The notes under the pieces: generated by a model
What the model was told of the DNA's origin: nothing
What the model saw: only the letters and a program-made list of their open reading frames with translations
The model's database searches: none
Position numbers and translations under genes: made by a program
In this document: positions 24,212 through 31,745 of the stretch, one piece after another
Layout: every line of letters begins with the position of its first letter
Numbering within the stretch: the first letter of the stretch is position 1
DNA from: an uncultured Actinomycetes bacterium
Lineage (GTDB): Bacteria > Actinomycetota > Actinomycetes > Nanopelagicales > Nanopelagicaceae
Length of the DNA stretch: 37,095 nucleotides
NCBI GenBank assembly: GCA_903843225.1
Contig: CAIMOX010000030.1
Coordinates: 1-37,095, forward strand
Reading direction: 5' to 3'

Positions 24212-25501
24212 GTGCAAGATAACCAGCAGAAGCAGAGCCACTACTGGCCATTTCATAAAGGCAGTCGCCTGCCTGCACTGCTGCAGATTCGCTGGTTAGG
24301 CCAATTCACTGATGGGCTCTTCCAATCCTCGCTCGCCTCATTTGTACTCTTTTCGCCAGAGCGCCAACCAAATGCCGTTGCCGCCGCGATCGCATTCACC
24401 GTCGTCTTGCTTCCTTACTCACTCGTCGGGCCATATGCCGGAATTTTTCTCGATCGTTTCTCTCGTCAGAAGATTGTTCAAGTATCAAATCTGATTCGTG
24501 CACTGGATCTCGTACTTATTGCAGTTGCGATTAAGAGTGGGCTCACTGGTGTTCCTCTTACCTTGTTGGTGCTCGTTGCATTTGGTATCAATCGACTTAT
24601 TCTCGCCGGCTTATCTGCTGGACTTCCACTCATTGTTAAAAAAGGTGAATTGATTGCCGCGAACGCCTTAGCAGTGACTGGCGGAACTCTCGGTGTTGTC
24701 ATTGGTGGTGGTGCAGGTATTGGCCTCAAAAAGATCCTTGATCACTCGCATAAGAGTGATTTCAGTGATGCGGTTGTTATTGCGCTAGCGGCGCTTCTTT
24801 ATTTAGCTTCTGCGGCGCTCACCCAGCGATTAAAACATCGTGAGATCGGCCCGCGCGAGCATGAAATCTCTCAAGAGATTCGTGGTTGGCGGGAGATGCT
24901 TGAAGGGTTCCATATCCTTCGCGCGCACAGTGATGCACTCCGTGGCATCTTGGCAACAGCAGTTCAGAGAGGTGGCCTTACTGCGCTTACCTTGATGGGG
25001 CTCTTGTTAGAACGCAATACCTACCATCCATCCAATAATCCTGATGCGGGGCTATCTGGTTTTGCAGTCGCGCTAGGAATCGCTGGTGTAGGAATCGGGC
25101 TTGGTTCGCTAATCACCCCGATCTTTGTCGAACGATTTGGCCGACATAAGTGGATTCGCTTGATGATGGTTGCTGGAGTCCCATTCATTATTGTCTTTCT
25201 ACTTTCACAAAAACAGTGGTCACTTATTCTCGCCGCCTTCTTTGTTGGGCTCTGCGGCCAAGCTGTAAAAGTAACAAATGATGCGCTTGTGCAATCTAAG
25301 ATCGATGATGAGTTCCGTGGTCGCGTCTTTGCTTTTTATGATGTCTGTGTCAACGGCGCCATTGTTGGAGGGGCCTTGGTAGCAGCACTCGTCTTGCCAA
25401 CAAGTGGTAAATCGATACTTCTTCCCGCGCTTATTTGCATCGCATATCTTTTTACAAGTGGAGGGTTACTTCGTGGAGTTCGCTTCCCACCACGTAAGTA
25501 A
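24212..25501 (+). CDS. Major facilitator superfamily transporter
   Basis: This 429-residue inner-membrane protein has about 12 hydrophobic segments and a central cytoplasmic loop (about residues 210-240). The first segment region RLPALLQIRWLGQFTDGLFQSSLA and the loop GIFLDRFSRQKIVQVSNLIRA match the MFS motif between helices 2 and 3. It resembles the EntS/MFS_3 exporter type. The substrate is unknown. The start codon is GTG with a TACGCT box 7 nt upstream. Its last 36 nt overlap the 3' end of pcnA on the other strand. Confidence 0.88.
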   Translation: MQDNQQKQSHYWPFHKGSRLPALLQIRWLGQFTDGLFQSSLASFVLFSPERQPNAVAAAIAFTVVLLPYSLVGPYAGIFLDRFSRQKIVQVSNLIRALDLVLIAVAIKSGLTGVPLTLLVLVAFGINRLILAGLSAGLPLIVKKGELIAANALAVTGGTLGVVIGGGAGIGLKKILDHSHKSDFSDAVVIALAALLYLASAALTQRLKHREIGPREHEISQEIRGWREMLEGFHILRAHSDALRGILATAVQRGGLTALTLMGLLLERNTYHPSNNPDAGLSGFAVALGIAGVGIGLGSLITPIFVERFGRHKWIRLMMVAGVPFIIVFLLSQKQWSLILAAFFVGLCGQAVKVTNDALVQSKIDDEFRGRVFAFYDVCVNGAIVGGALVAALVLPTSGKSILLPALICIAYLFTSGGLLRGVRFPPRK

Positions 25502-26926
25502 CTCTTGACGCGCTACCTCTTCACCAAGCGGACCACGATCAAGTCGGAGTTCGAGCAAATGTGCGTATGCCTTACCAATCAGGGGTGACGGTTTTACACC
25601 CAAGATTTCCATAATCTGATTTCCATCAAGATCTGGTCTTATTTTATTGAGCTCTTCTTCCTCAGCAAGGATCGCAATTCGTGATTCAAGTGAGTCGTAA
25701 GTAGCAGCAAGCATCGCCGCTTTCTTTGCATTGCGTGTGGTGCAATCTGCGCGCGTTAATACATGGAGGTGTCCAAGGAGATGGTCGGCATCGCGAACAT
25801 AGCGGCGCACTGCCGAATCGGTCCATTCACCACTGCCATAACCATGGAATCGCAAGTGCAAGAAGACAAGGGTATAAACATCATCAATGGTGTGATTATC
25901 GAAGCGGAGAGCCTTTAGACGAGCCTTCGCCATACGCGCACCGACAACTTCGTGATGGTGGAATGAAACCCCGCCACCAGGAGTTAACTCACGCGTCTTT
26001 GGCTTACCAATGTCGTGCAAAAGCGCCGCTAACCGAATCACAAGATTGGGTCCACCAAGTCGATCTTCTTGCGCAATAGCTTGCTCAAGAACGGTCAGGG
26101 TGTGCTCATAGACATCTTTGTGATGATGGTGCTCATCGATTTCGAGTTTTAGTAGAGGTAGTTCAGGCAAGACCTTTGCAGCTAGTCCAGTCTCTACTAA
26201 AAGTGAGAGCCCTAGTCGGGGGTGGGCAGACATGATTGTTTTTATAAGTTCGTCACGAACACGCTCTGCTGAAATGATGGAAATACGCTCTGCCATTGCA
26301 CTCATCGCCGCAACGACTTCTGGTTCTACTGCAAAATCTAATTGGCTCATAAATCGGGCAGCACGAAGCATCCGCAATGGGTCATCACTAAATGAGTCAG
26401 TTGCTTTTCCAGGGGTGCGAAGAATTCGTAGCGCTAAATCAGTGATTCCATTAAATGGATCTATAAATTCTGGTTTATCTGTTGTTAACTCAAGAGCCAT
26501 CGCATTGACGGTGAAGTCGCGTCGACCTAAATCGCCGGTGATGGAATCACCAAAATCTACTTCAGGCTTACGAGAATCTGGATCATAAACATCGCTGCGA
26601 TAGGTAGTGACCTCTACTGTCACATCGCCTTTCTTGGCAGCGATCGTTCCAAAGGCTGCGCCGGTATCCCAGATCGCATCACCCCATTTGCTTAAAATCT
26701 TCTTCGTTGCATCGGGTCTCGCATTTGTTGTGAAATCAAGGTCATTACCAAGGCGGCCTAAGATCGCGTCGCGGACTGGTCCGCCGACGAGGGCTAGAGT
26801 GAAGCCGGCATCTTTGAAGGCGGCGGCGAGCGAGTCAGTGATTGGAGCCTCGCGGCGTAGAGCGGTAATAGCAAGAGTAATTGCCAGCTCTCTTGGGCCA
26901 TCAACCTGCCCAACTCTCTCGCTCAT
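25466..26926 (-). CDS. pcnA: CCA-adding tRNA nucleotidyltransferase
   Basis: It adds or repairs the 3' CCA of tRNAs. The 486 residues have the class II nucleotidyltransferase head: ALVGGPVRDAILGR, then NDLDFTTNARPD with the metal-binding Asp pair, and GRRDFTVNAMAL with the RRDF motif. An RNA-binding domain follows (DDPLRMLRAARF). An HD domain (LAALLHDIGKP, about residue 290) is present, as in mycobacterial PcnA. It is the divergent neighbour of the Nudix gene, as in Mycobacterium (Rv3907c/Rv3908). A TAGCCT box lies 7 nt before the ATG. Confidence 0.95.
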   Translation of the reverse strand: MSERVGQVDGPRELAITLAITALRREAPITDSLAAAFKDAGFTLALVGGPVRDAILGRLGNDLDFTTNARPDATKKILSKWGDAIWDTGAAFGTIAAKKGDVTVEVTTYRSDVYDPDSRKPEVDFGDSITGDLGRRDFTVNAMALELTTDKPEFIDPFNGITDLALRILRTPGKATDSFSDDPLRMLRAARFMSQLDFAVEPEVVAAMSAMAERISIISAERVRDELIKTIMSAHPRLGLSLLVETGLAAKVLPELPLLKLEIDEHHHHKDVYEHTLTVLEQAIAQEDRLGGPNLVIRLAALLHDIGKPKTRELTPGGGVSFHHHEVVGARMAKARLKALRFDNHTIDDVYTLVFLHLRFHGYGSGEWTDSAVRRYVRDADHLLGHLHVLTRADCTTRNAKKAAMLAATYDSLESRIAILAEEEELNKIRPDLDGNQIMEILGVKPSPLIGKAYAHLLELRLDRGPLGEEVARQELLTWWEANSTK

Positions 26927-26933
26927 AGGGATA

Positions 26934-26939
26934 AGGCTA
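26934..26939 (-). promoter_or_regulatory. Predicted -10 box of leaderless pcnA
   Basis: TAGCCT on the minus strand, 7 nt (TATCCCT) before the ATG of pcnA. Confidence 0.5.
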
Positions 26940-27005
26940 GAGGTTCGAACTCAAAAGCCGAACGCTCGCGCCGTTACATCGAGCTGTTCGGGAGAGAGAC
27001 AGGAG

Positions 27006-27011
27006 TATCCT
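27006..27011 (+). promoter_or_regulatory. Predicted -10 box of the leaderless Nudix-DUF6049-murJ operon
   Basis: TATCCT followed by 6 nt (GCTGGT) and the ATG at 27018. The upstream GAGAGAGACAGGAG could be mistaken for a ribosome binding site but is 12 nt or more away from the ATG. Confidence 0.5.
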
Positions 27012-27017
27012 GCTGGT

Positions 27018-27662
27018 ATGACCCCGGCACCTGGTGCGGGTGGCGCAGCTAAGCGAAAGAGACGTCGTCGTAAACGGCCTTCTTCTGCAAACCCCGCTAC
27101 AACCGCAACTTCTACATCTTCTACCGCTCAATCCCAAGAGAGTTCGGTAGCCCCTGCTCCAAAACCGCCGCAGAAGACAAACTCGCGACCTTCATCAAAG
27201 GCGTCATCAAAGTCGCCGTCAAGACCTTATGCGAAGCGCGTCGATGAGGTGAGCGCCGGTGGACTTGTTATCGATGGGAGTCGAACACAAGGATTATTAA
27301 TCGGGCGTCGTGATCTTAAAGACCCAACAAAGGAGCGACTTCTCTGGTCACTTCCTAAGGGTCACATCGAAGCTGGTGAGACACCCGAGATGGCGGCGAT
27401 CCGCGAGGTTGCTGAAGAGACTGGTATCCAATCTGAAATCTCACGCGCTCTTGGTGTGATCGACTTTTGGTTCATGGCTGGCGGAAAAAGAATTCACAAA
27501 ACTGTCCATCACTATCTCTTTAAAGAGGTGGGTGGGGTGCTGCAAGCTCAAATTGAAGAGGTTGATGAAGTGGGTTGGTTCCCACTTGATCAGATTGTTT
27601 CGATGCTTGCCTATCCAGATGAGAAGAAGCTCATTGCAAAAGCTGGCGAGCTCACCCTGTGA
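27018..27662 (+). CDS. Nudix hydrolase with basic, Ser/Thr/Pro-rich N-terminal tail (MutT4-like)
   Basis: This 214-residue cytoplasmic protein has two parts. Residues 1-70 are low-complexity, with a run of Lys and Arg (KRKRRRRKRP) followed by Ser, Thr, Ala and Pro. The Nudix domain (about 75-212) has the full box GHIEAGETPEMAAIREVAEE plus TGI, with all metal-binding Glu residues. Neighbours match mycobacterial mutT4 (Rv3908). Family members hydrolyse nucleoside diphosphate compounds, but the substrate is not known. The frame stays open upstream into pcnA, yet the ATG at 27018 is preferred because of the TATCCT box 6 nt before it. The next gene overlaps by 4 nt (GTGA). Confidence 0.92.
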   Translation: MTPAPGAGGAAKRKRRRRKRPSSANPATTATSTSSTAQSQESSVAPAPKPPQKTNSRPSSKASSKSPSRPYAKRVDEVSAGGLVIDGSRTQGLLIGRRDLKDPTKERLLWSLPKGHIEAGETPEMAAIREVAEETGIQSEISRALGVIDFWFMAGGKRIHKTVHHYLFKEVGGVLQAQIEEVDEVGWFPLDQIVSMLAYPDEKKLIAKAGELTL

Positions 27663-28783
27663 AGAGTGTGAAGCGTTTATTGCTTATTCTCCTCTCACTC
27701 TCTACCTTCGCCATTTCACTTCTGCCAGCTCCATCCTTTGCTGCAAACTCCACAACAATCTTTGTCACCGCGCCATCGCATCAACTCTTAAATGGCGTAT
27801 TCATTGATGATCAACTTGCTACCGATTTATCACCGGTCGGATCACTTGGAAAACTCTTATATCTCAAGGGTGGGGCAGGGCTTCGATGGAGTATTGATCC
27901 GGCTTTGATTGAAGAAGTAATGAGCATGTCAAAGGGTTATCTCCTCATTGATAAATCCAAAGGTGCGGGAGAAGACTTTGCTAAAAACTTCCTTGCTCGC
28001 GTGGCAGATTTAGCTGCAAGTGGACGCGTTGATGCCATGGTCTACGCAAATCCATCCCAGTACTGGGTTGGCCGTCTGACTCCCCATGAGAAGAACTACT
28101 TATTACAAGCTTCACAGGTGCGGTTAGCAACCTTACTTGCGAAGCCAGTAGGCGCTCCACTTCAATATCTCAGCACTAACTATTTCACTCTCACTCATCA
28201 AAGTGTTTTAGATGTTAACGATGCTTACGCGACAATTCAGAGTCGTGCTATTTATATGGCGTCCGACGATCTTAATAACGCCCGGCTCTCGCTTATGCGT
28301 ATTTTAAATCCTACGTTGAGTTCGACTCATCGAGCGCTCTTACTCAACGATATCGATAAATCAATCCAAGTTTTGCGAACAAGTATTCGGTTGGCACCAG
28401 GTAGATTCACAGTGACATCATCTACACAGGAATTGCCTATTACTATTATTAACGATTTCCCTATGAGTGCAACTGTTAACTTGAATATCAACTCACTGAA
28501 TGAGCGTGTACTCGCTCACGATATTAATGGAGTTATTGTTGCCGGTAAATCAAAGGTGCAAGTTCTTGTTCCGGTAAAAGTCCTCACCTCTGGTAATAGC
28601 GCACTCAGTATCGATGTGCAGAACAGTCGTGGCGATGCTATTAGTGAAGAGCAGGTGTACTCACTCTCGCTCAAAGTGATCAGTCCAATCGCAACTTGGA
28701 TCACGGCTGCCGCGGCATTAACACTCTTCTTCGCCGCGCTACTGCAATCCTTGCGCCGTATTCGTAGAAGGCGAGCGGCATGA
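27659..28783 (+). CDS. DUF6049-like secreted, membrane-anchored protein (shortened)
   Basis: This 374-residue protein begins with a signal peptide (KRLLLILLSLSTFAISLLP, cleavage near PSFA-AN), followed by a large extracytoplasmic part. It ends in a membrane segment (about residues 342-364) followed by basic residues LRRIRRRRAA. The position between the Nudix gene and murJ is that of Rv3909, a DUF6049 protein about twice as long (from memory). The C-terminal beta-rich part (TVTSSTQELPITIINDFP...) looks like an Ig-like domain before the anchor. Function unknown; genomic context suggests the cell envelope. GTG start overlapping the Nudix stop, and its own stop overlaps murJ by 4 nt. Confidence 0.75.
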   Translation: MKSVKRLLLILLSLSTFAISLLPAPSFAANSTTIFVTAPSHQLLNGVFIDDQLATDLSPVGSLGKLLYLKGGAGLRWSIDPALIEEVMSMSKGYLLIDKSKGAGEDFAKNFLARVADLAASGRVDAMVYANPSQYWVGRLTPHEKNYLLQASQVRLATLLAKPVGAPLQYLSTNYFTLTHQSVLDVNDAYATIQSRAIYMASDDLNNARLSLMRILNPTLSSTHRALLLNDIDKSIQVLRTSIRLAPGRFTVTSSTQELPITIINDFPMSATVNLNINSLNERVLAHDINGVIVAGKSKVQVLVPVKVLTSGNSALSIDVQNSRGDAISEEQVYSLSLKVISPIATWITAAAALTLFFAALLQSLRRIRRRRAA

Positions 28784-30393
28784 GTACAACACAAGGTGGT
28801 CACGATGATCGCGCACTCATGCGCTCATCAACTGTTATGGCTATCGGAACAATCTTCTCGCGGATCACAGGTTTAGTTCGTGGCCTACTTACTGTTGCTC
28901 TCTTAGGAACCGCACTCTTAGGTGACACCTTTAACGTCGCGAACACAATGCCAAATATTCTCTATAACCTCATTATTGGTGGGGCGCTAACGGCGGTCTT
29001 TGTTCCACAACTTGTACGAGCAATTCGTGAGCCCGATGGAGGTTCCGCCTTTATTTCACGCCTACTAACCGCCACTGTTGTGGTTTTGGGAGTACTCACA
29101 ACCGTTGCTGTTATTGCAGCGCCACTATTAGTTCGTATCTTTGCTACTAGTTATATCGGCCGCCCAGAATTTAATCTCACTGTGCTCATCATGCGTTGGT
29201 GTCTACCGCAGATCTTCTTTATGGGGCTCTTCGCCCTCCTTGGTCAGATAGCTAATGCAAAAGAGCGCTTTGGGCCAATGATGTGGGCGCCTATTTTTAA
29301 CAATCTTGTCGGCATTGCAGGCATCGGTTACTTCCTGCATCAGAAACCACATTGGTCTGTTACATCGATTAGCACATCAGAGGCGACCTGGATCGGAATT
29401 ATTACCACCCTTGGTTATGTTGTGCAGGCTGCAGTATTAATTCCAATCATTGTGAAGACGAAGATCAAGATCACTCCGCGCTTTGATTGGCGTGACCCTG
29501 AGATTAGACAATCACTCCATCTTGCAAGCTGGACCTTGGCCTTTGCAGCGATTAGCCAGATCAGTTATCTCGTAACCGTTAATCTCTCAACTCACGCTGC
29601 TGTGCGCGCACTCAAAGAGGGAATTACAATCGGTGTCGGATATACGCCATACAGCAATGCCACATTTATTATGATGCTTCCGCATTCAATTGTGACGATT
29701 TCAATAGTGACTGCTCTCCTGCCGCAACTCTCGCTCTTTGCTCACGAAAAGCGTGTGAGTGATATCCATGGCTCATTGGTACGAACTATTCGATTAGTTG
29801 GGATTATTACCGTCCCGGCAGCGATTGGACTCTTACTCTTTGGTCCACTCATTACCCATACCCTCTTCTTTGGTATCTCTGCCGCAGACGGCCAATATCT
29901 TGGTGAAGTATTAGCTGGCTTCTCACTCGGACTTTTGCCGTTGAGTGTTAACTTAATTGCGCTACGTGGGTTAAATGCCTTTGAAAATGTGAAACTACAA
30001 GTTCTCTCAAATTTCATCATGAATCTTGCCGCTAGCCTCTTAGCAATCATCGCTGCCTTATCCCTGCCGGCAAAGTGGGTCACGGTTGGCTTAGCTGCAG
30101 CGCTCTCTATTTCGTACTACATCGGCGCTTACAGCACGATCCGCTTACTTCGTCGCTATGAGATTCGGATTAACACCGGTGAGATCGTGGGACTTTATGG
30201 TCGCCTTGCCGCCATCTTCCTCTGCATCGCCTTGCCACTTCGATTGGTGAGCTCTCATATCCCTGGTGGGAATAGCTTCAGGTTGCTCGTTGTTCTGGGA
30301 TTGAGTGGGATTGGCTACTTTGGCCTTGCGCATGTATTTAAAATTTCAGAAGTGGGAAGCACATTTCGAGTTCTTCTCGGTCGGAAGATCTAA
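28780..30393 (+). CDS. murJ: Lipid II flippase MurJ (MviN)
   Basis: This MOP-superfamily flippase moves lipid II across the membrane for peptidoglycan synthesis. The 537 residues carry about 14 hydrophobic segments. The N-terminal signature is MAIGTIFSRITGLVRGLL, and LGDTFNVANTMPNILYNLII contains the conserved region of the first helices. Only the flippase core is present: mycobacterial MviN continues with a pseudokinase and extracellular domain that binds FhaA (from memory), and both are missing here. The start overlaps the DUF6049 stop by 4 nt (ATGA), so coupling is likely. Confidence 0.96.
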   Translation: MSTTQGGHDDRALMRSSTVMAIGTIFSRITGLVRGLLTVALLGTALLGDTFNVANTMPNILYNLIIGGALTAVFVPQLVRAIREPDGGSAFISRLLTATVVVLGVLTTVAVIAAPLLVRIFATSYIGRPEFNLTVLIMRWCLPQIFFMGLFALLGQIANAKERFGPMMWAPIFNNLVGIAGIGYFLHQKPHWSVTSISTSEATWIGIITTLGYVVQAAVLIPIIVKTKIKITPRFDWRDPEIRQSLHLASWTLAFAAISQISYLVTVNLSTHAAVRALKEGITIGVGYTPYSNATFIMMLPHSIVTISIVTALLPQLSLFAHEKRVSDIHGSLVRTIRLVGIITVPAAIGLLLFGPLITHTLFFGISAADGQYLGEVLAGFSLGLLPLSVNLIALRGLNAFENVKLQVLSNFIMNLAASLLAIIAALSLPAKWVTVGLAAALSISYYIGAYSTIRLLRRYEIRINTGEIVGLYGRLAAIFLCIALPLRLVSSHIPGGNSFRLLVVLGLSGIGYFGLAHVFKISEVGSTFRVLLGRKI

Positions 30394-30399
30394 TAGAGA

Positions 30400-30405
30400 T
30401 AAGGT
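30400..30405 (+). promoter_or_regulatory. Possible -10 box of leaderless trxB
   Basis: TAAGGT followed by 6 nt (GTCGGT) and the ATG of trxB. The same bases contain AAGG at a spacing that would also suit a Shine-Dalgarno sequence, so the two readings cannot be told apart here. Confidence 0.4.
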
Positions 30406-30411
30406 GTCGGT

Positions 30412-31341
30412 ATGAGCGAAGTTAAAGATATTGTCATTGTTGGATCTGGCCCAGCTGGATATACCGCCGCTATTTACGCTGCACGCGCCGGTTCACGGCC
30501 AATCGTCTACGAGGGTTCTGTAACCGCCGGTGGTGCGCTCATGAACACCACTGAAGTCGAAAATTTTCCTGGTTTCACAGATGGCATCATGGGGCCAGAT
30601 CTCATGGATGCAATGCGCAAGCAAGCAAAGCGTTTTGGTGCAGAGCTCATTACTGATGATGTTGTTGAGATGGATCTCGCCGGTGAAATTAAAGTTCTTA
30701 AGGATGGTTCTGGTAAAACCATCCAAGCAAAGGTTGTCATTCTTGCCATGGGATCTGCTTATAAAGAGATTGGCCTTGAGAATGAGAAGCGTCTCTCTGG
30801 TCACGGTGTTTCGTGGTGTGCAACCTGCGATGGTTTCTTCTTTAGAGATCAAGTAGTTGCTGTTGTTGGTGGTGGCGACTCTGCAATGGAAGAGGCAAAC
30901 TTCCTCACAAAGTTCGCTTCAAAGGTTCTTCTTATCCATCGTCGCGATACCCTGAAGGCATCGAAGATCATGGCAGAGCGTGCGCAGGCCAATCCAAAGA
31001 TTGAATTCATCTGGAACACAGAAGTGATAGATGTGCTTGGAGAGCAGAAAGTCTCGGGCCTTAAGCTTCGTAATACTGCCGATGGTAGCGAGTCAGAGAT
31101 TGCAGTTACTGGCCTCTTTGTTGCAATCGGACATGATCCACGCTCAGAGTTGGTCCAGGGCAAGGTCGAGCTCGACGCCGAGCGCTATGTCACTGTTGGC
31201 GGCCACTCAACCCGAACCAGTGTTGAGGGTGTCTTCGCCTGTGGTGACCTCGTCGACCACACCTACCGTCAGGCTATTACCGCTGCTGGCACAGGCTGCC
31301 AGGCCGCACTCGATGCTGAGCGTTTTCTCAACCACAAGTAA
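30412..31341 (+). CDS. trxB: Thioredoxin reductase
   Basis: This NADPH-dependent flavoenzyme reduces thioredoxin in the cytoplasm. The 309 residues contain the FAD motif VIVGSGPAGYTAAIYAARAG, the redox pair CATC (WCATCDGFF, about residues 138-141), the NADPH motif VVGGGDSAMEEA and the C-terminal FAD contact VFACGDLVDHTYRQAITAAG. The gene is followed by its partner trx after 53 nt. The sigma factor gene sigM and its anti-sigma gene, found between murJ and trxB in Mycobacterium, are absent; the gap to murJ is only 18 nt. Confidence 0.97.
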   Translation: MSEVKDIVIVGSGPAGYTAAIYAARAGSRPIVYEGSVTAGGALMNTTEVENFPGFTDGIMGPDLMDAMRKQAKRFGAELITDDVVEMDLAGEIKVLKDGSGKTIQAKVVILAMGSAYKEIGLENEKRLSGHGVSWCATCDGFFFRDQVVAVVGGGDSAMEEANFLTKFASKVLLIHRRDTLKASKIMAERAQANPKIEFIWNTEVIDVLGEQKVSGLKLRNTADGSESEIAVTGLFVAIGHDPRSELVQGKVELDAERYVTVGGHSTRTSVEGVFACGDLVDHTYRQAITAAGTGCQAALDAERFLNHK

Positions 31342-31394
31342 TGAGCTAGACCTGATTAAGATCTACCTACCCACTCGAGAGAGAAGAATGAGCC

Positions 31395-31718
31395 ATGGCA
31401 ACAACACCAGTAACAACCGCAACTTTTGAAGCTGAAGTTCTTAAGAGCACAACACCTGTATTAGTTGATTTCTGGGCTGAGTGGTGTGGTCCATGCCGCG
31501 CTGTAGGTCCAATCCTTGAAGAGATCTCAAACGAGTACGGCGCAAAGATTAAGATCGTCAAGCTTAATACCGATGAAGAAGCGGCGATCGCTATGAAGTA
31601 CGGCATTGTTTCAATTCCAACAATGAATGTCTTCGTTAACGGTGAAGTAGTGAAGAGCATTGTTGGCGCAAAGCCAAAGCCTGCACTTCTCAAAGATCTC
31701 GAATCTTTCATAGCTTAA
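31395..31718 (+). CDS. trxA: Thioredoxin
   Basis: This 107-residue thioredoxin has the active site WAEWCGPCRAVGP and the conserved cis-proline region IPTMNVFVNGEVV. It is reduced by the adjacent TrxB and in turn reduces ribonucleotide reductase and other proteins. A GAGAGAAG run before the ATG is a plausible but not perfect ribosome binding site. It corresponds to trxC (Rv3914) of Mycobacterium by position. Confidence 0.97.
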   Translation: MATTPVTTATFEAEVLKSTTPVLVDFWAEWCGPCRAVGPILEEISNEYGAKIKIVKLNTDEEAAIAMKYGIVSIPTMNVFVNGEVVKSIVGAKPKPALLKDLESFIA

Positions 31719-31745
31719 TACCTAGAACTCGATAGATCTTTTACA

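Noticed and set aside
26607-27017. Long in-frame extension upstream of the Nudix gene, antisense to pcnA
   Set aside because: It lies wholly on the opposite strand of conserved pcnA and has no promoter or start; the TATCCT box supports the ATG at 27018.
30493-30852. 119-codon minus-strand frame
   Set aside because: It is antisense to trxB across conserved FAD and redox-site codons and has no similarity to a known protein.
31728-31745. -10 box for cwlM (TAGATC 7 nt before the GTG)
   Set aside because: It lacks the final T of the motif, so I did not count it among the leaderless starts, though the position fits.
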